Source: Zanthoxylum bungeanum
Taxonomy: Eukaryota > Streptophyta > Magnoliopsida > Sapindales > Rutaceae
Length of the DNA stretch: 64,000 nt
Direction of reading: 5' to 3'
Assembly (NCBI GenBank): GCA_019454045.1
Contig: SKCR01026805.1
Location: 20,372-84,371 of the forward strand
Under the pieces are notes generated by a model. It did not search any database. It was not told where the DNA came from and saw only the letters and a list, made by a program, of their open reading frames with translations. Position numbers and translations under genes: made by a program. Of the stretch, positions 1-10,811 are shown piece by piece; positions within the stretch are counted from its first letter, which is position 1; each line of letters starts with the position of its first letter.

Positions 1-21
1 TATTTTTGATAAAACATATCA

Positions 22-52
<31 letters not shown>

Positions 53-2344
53 CAGGAGGGTTTAAAAATCCCACACAAATATTTCCTGCTACTCGGCCTC
101 GGGTCAAAGCCGGCTCTGCTCAAACTGTTTTGTTCTTCATCTGTACGTTCTCATTTTTCAACATTTTTATTGGTTTTAAAATAATTTCATTTTTATAATT
201 ATTTACAAAGATTTGAAGAGTGAGACGATCGGAGAAAATCTATCATACAATAGTAATATCATAATAACAAAATAATTAAAATATAAATATTAAATTATAT
301 ATATTATTTATTATTTATTTGTGTATCACATCACTCATACTTATTTTAAGCATAAAAGATTTACTGAGAGTGTGAATATTTATACTGTGGCTTACTCGCT
401 GAGTGAAGCGTGCATCCAACGCGTTATGTGATATGTCTCACTAAGCAGCTCATGGGTCGCACATTTTTCAATGACTCACCTGTCAATGTCTTCTTGCTGC
501 TGCACTTGAAAGCTAAACCGAAGAATTTTTTCAAAATAAAAAATTAACCTAACTGATTACAACCTCTCACTTAAGAGTTCAGATGTTTACGTTTAATCTT
601 TCAAGTTTGAACAAAGTCCATGTGATTGAAAAGAACACTTCACTTTAATCATAATGTTAATGAACCTAGGTGGCTCTTTAATAAGGCCAATTATGATGGG
701 TTATTGACATTAATTAATAACATTTTACTCGAATTCACTTTTTTACCACGTCCATGTGATTTTCATGTATATAACTGAGCTAAATTGATCTGAGGTCTTG
801 TATCAGTTGACTCTTAATCTATATTTGGTCATATTGTGGAATAACAGAACTAAAATCCATGCCATCCATACTTTATAGATTCGTAATCTATTTTCTTCTA
901 TCAATCCCGTATTAAATGATACTTATCCTATCCAAACTCTCATATAATTGATTGTGAAGATAAACAAATATTTCATTTATTATCCTTGGAAATAGTTAGA
1001 TACGCATAATATAAATCAAATATGCAATTACCTAGAAATTCCGGGTGTAGTCATAAAATTCTTCATCTCATGAAACCAAAGTTATAATAATATTTAGTTT
1101 ATGATATTGAGATTAGTAATCAAACCACATGATAAATCAATTTTGCAGTGTTTGAACATTATATAAACCTGATCCTTGACTGAATCTCGAAAAAGGTGAG
1201 AATGAGCACATGATGGTCCAACGCACGTGCTTATAACACGTGCTTGTCCCTCTTTTTTTTCCTTCTTAATTTCCATCACTCATCTTTTTTATTTTATTTA
1301 TATTTTATTTTAATTCTGATTCATGAATATCACAGATGGGGAACAGTAGCTGGGTAGTCATAAAAAAACCTTTACTAACCATGTGCTTTATGTCCCCTAC
1401 TTCTCTACTTTTTTTTTTTTTTTTTTCCAAAATAATGTTTTACTTTTACCTCTCTATTCGTATCGTTTTGTGTTTAGGTTACATTTTAAAGCCCATAAGA
1501 GAGAGTAAAAAACAAAGCCGCAGCCCCTCAAATTTTTTTGGGTTCAAGCAAGCGAGGGCATTTACATTTAATGAAGAAGATGAAAAGTAAAAATCTATTG
1601 AAAATCATTTTTTTTCCTGTTATTAAATTAGAGTGTTCTTCTTTATTGTCAAGCAATTTGCTTTTGTTTCAAGCCTTTAAAGCAGCTTTATCCTTTGGAA
1701 AGGGGCAGTGCAAAGGAGAGAAAATTTGTGGGTGTTTTCCGTTTTTTCATTGATACGCAAAATGAGAAATATTCACACATTTTTGTTAAAAAATGATTCC
1801 GATTACAAAAAAATAATACCATCATGCTTTAGCCTCTTGTTCCCACGTGTATGCATGTGATTAAGGGCCCCTGGCTAAGCTGGCTCGTACAGTTTGGATA
1901 ATGAATATATGGTCAAAACAAAAGTAATCTAATCCAAAAAAAAGACCATATTCAGGAAAAAAATAAAAAATAAAAAATAAACAGCTTTCATGTGAACAAT
2001 AGTGGACTGACATAAAAGATATACATACATTTCTTGAAAATATTATATTATTCTGTTTTTTTTTTTTGTTGCCCCGTTTTGCCGCAGACAAAACATAACG
2101 AGTTTCACTCATTGCAGGTGCAAGAAATCATGGCATCAACATCAGTTACATCACGTGGCCAAAGGTCACCATTTCGGTACTTGGTATGAATTTATGGACC
2201 TTTTGGTTTCATCTTATCTACATATTTGACAAAAGGGATAAGGAATAGAATTAGGTAAAACAAATTGACTTTATCAATAACTTCCCCTAGACATGTAACC
2301 AACCCATTAACCCATCCTCGGGTATGAGAGAAAATTTTTATAAT
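1..2344. other. Intergenic, no gene seen
   Basis: AT-rich sequence with an A/T homopolymer run near positions 20-50 and several T-rich runs. Short open frames occur on both strands but none resembles a known protein or has splice-linked partners. It lies downstream of the 3' end of the BCCIP-family gene. Nothing further is recognised here. Confidence 0.6.
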
Positions 2345-2356
2345 GACTCGATAGTA

Positions 2357-2504
2357 AATATATATTTTTTTTAACGTCGGAAACTCTACCACCAAATTAC
2401 CCAACTCGGATTTAAGCGAAGTAGGTTCAACCCCCCGAACTCAAATCCAGGACCTGAAAATCAAATCTTAAATCATTTGCCACTAAACCATCGCTCTTCG
2501 GAAC
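2357..2504 (-). mobile_element. tRNA-derived SINE, minus strand
   Basis: On the minus strand the head contains an A-box-like GATGGTTTAGTGGC and a B-box-like region around 2438-2455. The tail resembles GGTGGTAGAGTTTCC followed by an A-rich run (T-rich on plus at 2361-2372). It is flanked by an imperfect 12-bp duplication, GACTCGATAGTA at 2345-2356 and GACCTGATAGTA at 2505-2516, as expected for LINE-driven insertion. The body is shared with the copies at 2762-2912 and 8130-8283. Confidence 0.65.
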
Positions 2505-2761
2505 GACCTGATAGTATACTCATATCCTAACGCGATAAAAATGTGGGGGCTGTGATATCACGTAGTCGACTATACGTGCATATCCTTCCACAATCCCAAG
2601 CCTCGTGTCCCCAACTACACATGCTATATATCTATATTTTAAGACATGTAGGTAGATGCAATATGAAAACTGATCATGCCATGAAGAATGACTTCTGGAT
2701 ACAGATAAAAGAGAACATGTTTATAATTTTTGCTATTACTAAACAAATTAATACATGACAA

Positions 2762-2912
2762 TTTTTTTTTTTTGAATTGTTAGAAACTCCACCACCAAAC
2801 CACCTCTTCCGGACTTAAGCAGAGAAGATAAAACATCCAGCTGTCTCAGGCTCTTACAAAAAACACACTCGCTGAATTCGAACTCAGAATCTCAAGGTAA
2901 AATCATGAACCC
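2762..2912 (-). mobile_element. tRNA-derived SINE, minus strand
   Basis: Same family as the neighbouring copy. Read on the minus strand it ends in GGTTTGGTGGTGGAGTTTC then a poly-A tail (poly-T at 2762-2773 on plus). It contains a good B-box, GAGTTCGAATTC. The flanks carry a 9-of-10 duplication, TACATGACAA (2752-2761) and TACATGGCAA (2913-2922). It lies just downstream of the BCCIP-family stop codon and may fall in that gene's 3' transcribed region. Confidence 0.65.
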
Positions 2913-3039
2913 TACATGGCAACTTACAATCAAAAGAAAGGCCAAAACAAAGAGAGGACATGTTTTGAAGCTGTTGCAGAAGCCCTAGAAAGAGAAAAAT
3001 CAAAGCCCCTAAACAAAAGAAATTATGCACCTTTAGGTC

Positions 3040-6000
3040 TCAAGATTCAACAATTAAATATTGCAACTGCTGCCGGAATGTAGAAATTTTGGCTGCCTCT
3101 ACAGCCATGACTAGCCCGGCTAAACGATAATTTTTTAGCTGCAAAATTAAATAAAATAATAACCATATATTATAATGTAATGTTACAAAAGGTATCAATC
3201 TCAAGAATGAAAACATGTCAGGCCATTCTATAATAGAAATAGCCAAGTAAAATGAAGGCGCACCAGTGGGAATAGGAATAAAATAAAATCAGTAAAGATG
3301 GTTTTAGGATGGGATTAGGCATAATTTTTCAAAAGTTATAAGGGGCCAGAGACGCTGCCAAACTTCGCATTCTTGGAGCAATTGAATGTCATGGTTGATT
3401 TAGACCACCAAAGGCAGAGAAAGATAGTGTCCATCTCTCTTTTGGGTAAGACTATGTTTTAGGACTTGCAGAAAAGAGGCATTGCAAAAAAGAAGATTAT
3501 TAAATAAGAGAATAATGGTCCACATTTGACTGCAAAATTAATAGCCCCTAAAACCAAAGGAAGCTTCCACACAGGAAAAAATTAATGCATGTGCGCTAAA
3601 AGAAAACATATCATGCATGATATAACAAACACACCCGCCATGAGGCAATGAGAAGTAGGGGTGGCAAAACAATCAACGAATCGAATTTGTATCGAATCGA
3701 ATCAAAATCTGATGGATTCGTATTCGATTCGTTTATTAAACGAATCTTAATATCAAGATTCGTATTCGATTCGTTTATTAAACGAATCGAATACAAATAT
3801 TCATTTAGTCATGATATTATTTAATAATATAATTTACCATAATTGATTTACATTAATTCTTCACAAATATATACATATGAAATATGTAATTAATATATTT
3901 ACTAAAAATATCTCACCAAATATCGACAATATTATTTTTCTATGGTAATTAGCCATAATTTCTCGTATCTTAATTGAAAAATAACAATAACTAGTAAAAT
4001 AAAATAATAAAACGAATCTTAAATGAATAAATGAATCAATGAGCATAAATTCGTATTCGATTCGTTTAATAAACGAATTGAATCGAATTGACCAATTTAT
4101 TAAACGAATCCATTTTTTAAAACTCGTATTCGCTTTAAAGCGAATCGAATCGAACGAATAAACGAATCCTGACCCAAATTGCCACCCCTAATGAGAAGCA
4201 TACATAGATTTCGAATTTTCCAAGAGGATTTTCAAATAACCTTAGTCTCATAAATCAATGAGAAGTAGATAGCTTGAGAATGTAACTTTGATAATCTTAG
4301 TATAGGCTTAAAATTTAATTTAGCAAATGCCATCATATATGCTGACAACAAAACTACTTGCCTCTTGAGTTTCAACCTGCTGGGTGCGCATAGGAAAACA
4401 AAAGGACCACGAGCTGAGCTGAAAAGTATTTGAAAGAGCAATCAATAATATTTATAGGAAGAGGAATGCATAAATAGGTATAAAAGAGTTGGTAAAAGAT
4501 ACATTAATCATTAGGAAAATTTCAGAGAAAATTAAATTAAATTGGGTGATACAACGCATATATGGTTAAGAGAATGAGAATCAATACCTTGTGAAGAATT
4601 TCATCTTCTGCCTTGATGTAGACTATTTCCTCATCACTGCCACTGCCACTACCATTTGCATTCTTTTTCTGGATTGCATTCTTGTGCTTTTGTTTTGCAT
4701 CCACAGAAGAAAGTCACAGGCACAAACATACACAAAGAGAGTGAGTGAGTGAGAGAGAGAGATAGCAATTTTCAATTAAAAGAAACCGAGTAAAATATAA
4801 GGCGCAGTGGTAAGATGCTAAGACAGGAAAACCTTGTAAATTTTACTGACTAGTAGATAACACTTGAAGCGAAAGGAATTCCGGAGCTCTTCTGTTGGCT
4901 TAAAAAAGTGAAACAATAAAATGTAAGTTCAGTCAAGAAACTCATTTCCAGCATCCAAGAAGAAATGGCAATCAAGCTCACCATCCATACTGTAACAGTC
5001 ATCTAACCTCATCTTCTGTAGCCCATGAGACTTCATCAAAAAGTGCATCATAAAGAGGTGGCAAAAGTTGAGGTGGAAGATTAACTACACGCTGGGACAC
5101 CAGTAGACCCACATTACGAGCCTGTTCCCCTGTAAGTAATCTCAAGTCATTTATGACATCCTTGACCCGGCATGCTTTAAGGAGAAATTCCTTAAGCTCC
5201 ATGATACATTTATGATCCTGTGAAGAATGAACCTATGGTTATTTAGCCATTACAAATGATAACAGATGATTAGCACACTACAATTACAACAAAAAAAATT
5301 TTGCCACAACCAAAATATGTCGGGAAAACATTGTGATTGCTATAATTGTAACTACCTTGTCAATCCCATAACTTGACAGGATAAACTAAAGCAACTAAGT
5401 TGGAAAAAGGTTTCTGCATCCACATCTAGTAGAAATTATGTTATTTTTTGTTGTCTGATATGTTGTTCAGTCACAAAGAATGTTAATATGAAATGCACAT
5501 TGATGATGATGGCAAATGTATTAAACCTCATATCTTATAGAGATGACACAGTATTAGGGATGTGATTTTGACCATTAGAAACATATAGAAAAATATCAAG
5601 AGTACAAGTTGCTTGCCTGATATCTCCCCAAATTAAGAGCAGTCACAATGGAGAAAGGTGCATCATCATCATCACCCTCTATTTTGACAACAGTGCCTAC
5701 AGTGGTCTGTGCCAATATCAAGTCTGCAAAACCACTCAAATCCCACTGTGTATCATCAAGGTAAGTTTGTAGTAAGATCTTTACTCCATGGAAGTCATCT
5801 GGTTTTGGATCAAAGAAGACAAAGTCTGCTTGAACGACTCCCTTGAATTAAACAGACCAAGCTCATATAAGTAACAGCTAAAACGATATGAAATGGGACC
5901 AAAATCATAAGTTATTACTTTGATATTCAGGAAAAATAAAACATATAGTTATTTACTTCAGATCCTTCATCAGAAGACTCGGAAAGGTCACTCTTCTCTT

Positions 6001-6311
6001 CCAGAGTGTGCTTAGAAATTTCATTACCTAAAAATTGTTCAAAGCAGTGTGCTTATTCACCAAAATGCTAAGGATTTCAAGAACATACCAAATGAAAAGA
6101 AAGAATTACCTCTCAAATTAAAAAAAGATGAGATCAGTTAGATGATAATACCTTTGGAGTAACGAGGATGTCCTTTCTGGTCTTTTGATTTATATTTTTG
6201 ACATCTATCCAAGTGAATGGAGGCAATTTGAGCGATTGAACGAGCAAAAGGAGAGAAGGTTAATGGCTGAGGATTCAACAATCTTCGACGCCTTGTCAGC
6301 CTTCGAGGCAT
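3040..6311 (-). CDS. BCCIP/Bcp1-family protein, 8 coding exons
   Basis: Coding exons on the minus strand, in order: 6311-6152, 6027-5957, 5841-5617, 5217-5008, 4898-4833, 4686-4588, 4418-4362, 3138-3040. They join in frame to 987 nt (328 residues plus stop), close to the usual plant length. The ATG at 6311 opens a basic N-terminus (MPRRLTRRRR). An acidic stretch follows (KSDLSESSDEGSE), then the conserved GVVQADFVFFDPKPDDFHG, GLLVSQRVVNLPPQLLPPLY and FDEVSWATEDE blocks, ending LKNYRLAGLVMAVEAAK. In yeast and animals this family acts in the nucleus: Bcp1 is a chaperone and export factor for a large-subunit ribosomal protein, and human BCCIP binds BRCA2 and p21. A role in ribosome biogenesis or cell-cycle control here is inferred from the family. 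Introns 3 (5616-5218) and 7 (4361-3139) have GC rather than GT donors. Intron 7 carries a MITE. No frame damage is seen, so the gene looks functional. Confidence 0.92.
3656..4190. mobile_element. hAT-type MITE in intron 7 of the BCCIP gene
   Basis: 535-bp non-coding element with perfect 12-bp terminal inverted repeats, TAGGGGTGGCAA and TTGCCACCCCTA, and a perfect 8-bp duplication ATGAGAAG at 3648-3655 and 4191-4198. The 8-bp TSD and TAGGGGTG ends are typical of non-autonomous hAT elements. The interior is a field of inverted CGAATCGAAT / ATTCGATTCG motifs, so single strands could fold extensively. No transposase frame is present. Confidence 0.88.
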
Positions 6312-7512
6312 CTTGTTGTTTTACCCTAAGGCAACCAGAACACTTCACAAGATATATGTGTCATTGACAAGTAAGGCGGGTTTGATATGAAAAAGTAAAT
6401 CTGCCACAGTAAATCTGCCACTTTTATTTCATTAATAAAGCAAAGAAAAAACCATGTAGTCTCATAATCCAAAATAGCTAACTCTCGTGCTGACAAGTGT
6501 ACTGTCAATTGTCAAACAGATGGAAAAGGTTACATCAACATTGAAATCTACAAAAATGAGCAGACCAAAGATAAGAATATAAAACATAATAGTGAAAATT
6601 GAGTCACTTTGGCTTAAAATTCAGATGAAAATAAAATTTGATTCTTGATCCACTAAGGTTTCCTGTTCCAATAAAATTGAAGTCTGTAGAACCAGATTGA
6701 TCAAAATACAAAATGTAACATCTTCCATGAACGCTGGCCCAAGCCAAGACGCAGGTCATCATAGATTATCACATTGGAAGAGAACAAGTAACCAAAGCAA
6801 CATTGACAGCATAAGGAAAACTTTGGTGAAATCACCAACAAAGCCACAACAATCAAATTCATTAGCATTATAGTTTAGAATAAATACCCAACTAAATGAT
6901 AAATTCAAATCGACACTGACGAATCTACTTAACACAACAACAAAGAGGAGAAAGAACAAACTACTTTAATCAATCGGCAGTATTGAGTAACAGAGATGAT
7001 TGCATAATAAAGTCAATAAAAATACCAGAGTGCATTCGGAGATAATTCCCATTCTGTCGATTTCTCTATGGTAATTTCATACATTCCAGCTAATAAGAGG
7101 CTCTCTACGCTCATGATTATTATTTACACACAAATATAGACGGCTGAGCCTAACTGAGAGCTCCTAGTTTAGTTGAACTACAGCTACAAAGGAAAACCAT
7201 TGCTTCTGTAGAAAATATTTTTTTTCCTCGCAATATTTCTTGGAGACACAGTTATAAGGTCAATATCTAAGAAGCGTTTAAAGTTCTTCTTCATTCTTCT
7301 ATCTTAAAATTAATTTCACTACTTAATTCGTTAGAGGAAAAAAAGGAAGTGCTTACAGCAGCATCAAATAAAAGATTAGCGCATACTATTACAAGTCTTG
7401 TGCAATAAGTCAGATTAATCATCAATGGATTTCTAATTGTCGTGAATTAATTAAAACTTAAGGAAAGAACAAGTGATTGAATTTAAAAAAAACAGAAACA
7501 AAATTGAAGTAC
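6312..7512. other. Intron in the 5'UTR of the BCCIP-family gene
   Basis: No separate gene is recognised. The sequence is AT-rich and lies between the putative UTR exon (ending 7513) and the ATG exon. Short open frames here do not resemble proteins. Confidence 0.5.
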
Positions 7513-7640
7513 CTTTCGCCGCTGCTTGTCTTTAGAATCGTAAAGCTGCGAAGAACTTGAGACTTGAGAGATTGAATCGCGACTAAAATTGGAGAAGAAT
7601 TGGACTCGGGGGAATGAAGACACTACTGGACTGGGGGTTA
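7513..7640 (-). other. Probable 5'UTR exon of the BCCIP-family gene
   Basis: On the minus strand a donor AAAG/GTACTT ends an exon at 7513. A matching acceptor TTGCCTTAG lies at 6326, 14 nt before the ATG at 6311. No in-frame ATG precedes the donor, so this exon would be untranslated. The 5' boundary near 7640 is a guess. The intron would be about 1.2 kb and could hold regulatory sequence. No TATA box was recognised upstream. Confidence 0.5.
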
Positions 7641-7904
7641 GTTGAGGGTTTTAGGGTAATTGAGAATGAGAGGGTTAATTTCAATTGGCACCACAATGTT
7701 TTAGAAAACATCAACTTAATCGAAGACCTTTCAGAAACACTCACCTCGGACCTTAAGCTTAGGCCCAAGCCCAATGAGCTATAATGGACCTGGGCAATTT
7801 TCATTTGACTGGTACTTTTGCCATCCTTCAAATTCTAATAACAATCCATTTAAATTTTATTTCCAAAAATATCCATTCGAGTAATTTTTAAAAGAAAAAT
7901 TATC

Positions 7905-8112
7905 ATTCTAGAAAATCGTTAGAAATCTCATCGCCAAATCATTCCTTATGGGTTTAAGCAGAGCAAGTAAAATATTTGGTTGTCCCACACTCTTACAAGA
8001 AATTCACTTCCTGAAAAAATGAACGATTTCAAAATTTTCGTGAAAAACGATACTTACGTTATTTATTAGATTAAAAAAATGAACGATTTCAAAGTTTTTA
8101 TAGTAAAACGTA
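7905..8112 (-). mobile_element. Degenerate SINE and MITE fragments
   Basis: Positions 7910-8015 match the body of the SINE family seen at 2762-2912 (AAATCTCATCGCCAAATCA, then a diverged middle). The part from 8015 to 8110 holds two copies of an AAAAAATGAACGATTTCAAA-type motif around ATACTTACGTTATTTATTAG. That core resembles the end of the MITE at 58471-58769. The elements are too decayed to set boundaries. Confidence 0.4.
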
Positions 8113-8129
8113 CTTAAATTGAACATTTT

Positions 8130-8283
8130 TTTCAAAATGTTGGAAATTCCGTCGCTAAACCACTCGACCCAGACTTAAACAGAGTAAGTAAAACCCTGAT
8201 TGTTCCAGACTTTTACAAAAAATAAACCCACTGAACTTGAATCTAGAATCTGACAATCAAATCTTAATCATCCACTTGAGGGC
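8130..8283 (-). mobile_element. SINE, head cut by LTR at 8284
   Basis: Minus-strand copy of the SINE family at 2357-2504 and 2762-2912, with TTTAGCGACGGAATTTCC and an A-rich tail (T-rich on plus at 8130-8137). On plus the copy stops abruptly at the start of the LTR at 8284, so the retroelement probably landed in or beside its tRNA-like head. Confidence 0.5.
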
Positions 8284-9147
8284 TGTTGATGGCCAATTTT
8301 CGTTCCAGGGGCAAATCCGGAGACTCACTCCTGGAACAATATTCCCCCAACTGTGAATTTGTTTGGTTTATTGGGAACCAAAAGAAAACTTAGCAGAAAA
8401 TGTAAACACACAGATGAAAACATAGGATATAACGTGGTTCGATGGAATGGATCCAACATATATCCACATGCACAAAGAAATGAAGTTTTTTTTTATACAT
8501 AGTCGGACTTGACCGACCTTTTTTTACAAGTGATTGGGTATGACCGAGCTATTTTATCTCTCCGTCGTACTCACTGTTTCTCTCTTTCTTACAAAGCTTC
8601 GAGTAAAATTTGCTAACCCTTACAAAAGTGTTCTCAACCCCTTTATATACTAAGGAAAATAGCATTATTCCACAATCCTCGTGACATCAGTCACGTGAAC
8701 TTACTGCTTCCAAATAGGCTCTCTGCTCCATATGTTTCACCAAAAGTAGACTTACCATCTGACATTTCATTAAGTCATTATGTTTGGGCACTGCCACATA
8801 CTACATTAATAATGAAAGCCTGTATCCATCTGCTCACGCGATGACGTGTGTTAGAAGATAACCCCACAAGTTACTCCCGCTCTTCTTCACGAGGTTGGAT
8901 GACTGAGCTGAGGCTTTCCCGCCCCTCCAAACTATGCTGATCTGGTCGGATCCAAGGTCCACGGCTACCGATCTTCTTGTATATTGGTGCTCATCAGGTC
9001 GGTCAGAAAATGTAGATCAGATCCGACCATTCAACTGGAATGGGTAGCTTTGAGTGATGTCATCGTACTATAGTATTTTGAACTTGAAATTCCCTTCCTG
9101 CCATACTTGATCCGCTGTCAACACTTAGGCCCAAAAATCACCATCAG
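8284..9147 (-). mobile_element. LTR of Tat-type element (3' LTR candidate)
   Basis: Aligns by eye along its whole length with 42609-43472 in the same orientation: it opens TGTTGATGGCC and closes near AAAATCACCATCA. The terminal CA of the other copy is lost or mutated here. Sequence inside the right edge (minus-strand GAACTAGGGAACA) is mildly purine-rich and could be an eroded polypurine tract. Confidence 0.75.
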
Positions 9148-10056
9148 TATATGTTCCCTAGTTCTCGGTTCCAATGAGTTTGTGAGTTAGTGCCAGGAAC
9201 TATAAGAGTGAGAAGAATGTTGTTCAGTTCTGGGTTATTTGCCTCATCAAAATGTCTTCTCTCTCGTGCCGAGTCTGGTCGGCCTCGTCATTGTTATGTG
9301 CTTGGGTCGGTAAAATCTCACTATCAGCCTAAACGACGTTGGTTGATTCATGCATATACCTCTTATGCTATTCTGATGACCGCCCATCGGGAACCGTAAA
9401 TCATTATTAATGCCTTAAATGCCCATCAAATCTCATGCATATTCCCTTACTTCACTATTGTCGTGACACTTGTAATTCATCTATGGCATTACGGCAAAAA
9501 CGAAGGTAACCGACTTACTTCGAGCCAACTGAATGGTTTTCTGATCTCGTCTCTCTAATTGAAATTGAACTGATGAGATTAAGAATTACACGCATGTAGC
9601 CTATCCGAGCCCCCTCAATTGGATCTGACGGTCAAAATCGCCCCGAGCTACGTATAAAAAGAAAAGAACCATGCATATTCGCATTTTTACGAATCCTTAT
9701 CCTCCAAAGCAACAAAAAAGTTCTTTCATGCTCTTGGCGACCATCAAGCTCCACAATTTGCAAAGTCCAATTTTCTTCTGCTTCGTCAAACAAGTAAGTT
9801 TTTATATTGACTCACTCTTATTTGTCTTTCTTGTGTTCTTTAACATGTTAGAATTGTTCTTGCTTGCGTGTGTATCTGTTCTTCGTTCTGGGTTTTCGTT
9901 GTGATGTCACTGATTCATGGGTAGGTTTTGATAATCGGGTTACATGTGTTCTTGAATTGATTCTGGGTTAGTGTTTAGAGAATCTGTGTTTGTGGGTTTT
10001 TGAACGTGTTTCTATTTGATGCTGTAGAAAAGATTTACCATATCTGCCATTGTTAG
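9148..10056 (+). other. 3' internal part of Tat-type element; possible antisense-ORF leader
   Basis: No intact coding frame. On the plus strand there is a TATA-like box at 9653, then a pyrimidine/A-rich leader and a good donor (CAA/GTAAGT, intron from 9794). This looks like the first exon of a plus-strand transcript whose downstream part would be the antisense-ORF relic at 30339-31997. The solo LTR nest begins at 10057, inside the would-be intron. Confidence 0.4.
9653..9660 (+). promoter_or_regulatory. TATA box candidate for antisense ORF
   Basis: TATAAAAA lies between a GC-richer stretch (CGAGCCCCCTCAATTGG, upstream) and a 5'-leader-like segment. It is the strongest core-promoter-like site in this part of the element. 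No experimental support exists in the sequence itself. Confidence 0.35.
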
Positions 10057-10811
10057 TGTTAGGGTTGGTGCTCAGAGTTCCAATCTGAATCGTATTTATG
10101 TCCGATTCATAAATACGAATAATTCTGTTTTCCATAATATTACTTAATTAATGGTAACACCTCTTGTCTTTTATTCACATATTCGATCTAATTACGATTA
10201 AATATCTAATTATGATTAGATTGAAACTAAATTTGATTTAATGATATGTGTATATTATATAAAAACCCTAGGATTTATGATGTAGTCCACAGTTACAACG
10301 TAGTTTGTAATTGACAATGGGAAGTGCATTATAAGATGTATATCATTTAATAAAGTTTATGGTCAAGATTTACTAACACGGGTGGGTTATTAAAATCCGC
10401 TGAGACCAGTACATATCGTATATCATGACTCGGTCCAATGGTTTATCCCAATAAACCATGAGTCTCAGGAGACTCGTATAGACATGTAGGTGTTTATTTG
10501 ATAACCATTGAACGACTTACTGAAGATTTCCTAATAGATGATGCACCAACGTCAATAGGAATATTCTCGAGTTGAGCGAGCATAGTGGTCCTTTGACTTG
10601 AGATACCATAGTGGGATATATGAGTTATCCTCCACTCTTTGATGGCAGTCACGTCACCGATCTATTCATAATCAGACGTCTGCTTGTTCGTTGGGTGTGG
10701 ACTGATGCTCATGATATCCAGTGCATATCAAGAGAGGATCATTCAGTCCTGTGTGCAGGGCATATGCATCTTACATGTGTTTACGATCTAGTAAATCCAT
10801 GGCCATGGTAT
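10057..10811 (+). mobile_element. Copia-family solo LTR, piece 1 of 3
   Basis: Starts TGTTAGGGTTGGTGCTC and matches the first 755 bp of the LTRs at 10812 and 22271. It stops at CATGGTAT, and the same LTR resumes at 24799 with GGTATAAC. The three pieces (10057-10811, 24804-25219, 28022-29283) total about 2.43 kb, which fits the size of the related complete LTRs. The outer flanks GTTAG (10052-10056) and ATTAG (29284-29288) form a 4-of-5 TSD. Confidence 0.8.

Noticed and set aside
1336..1753. Two short plus-strand open frames in the left intergenic region
   Set aside because: Driven by poly-T and AT-rich sequence, with no recognisable domain.
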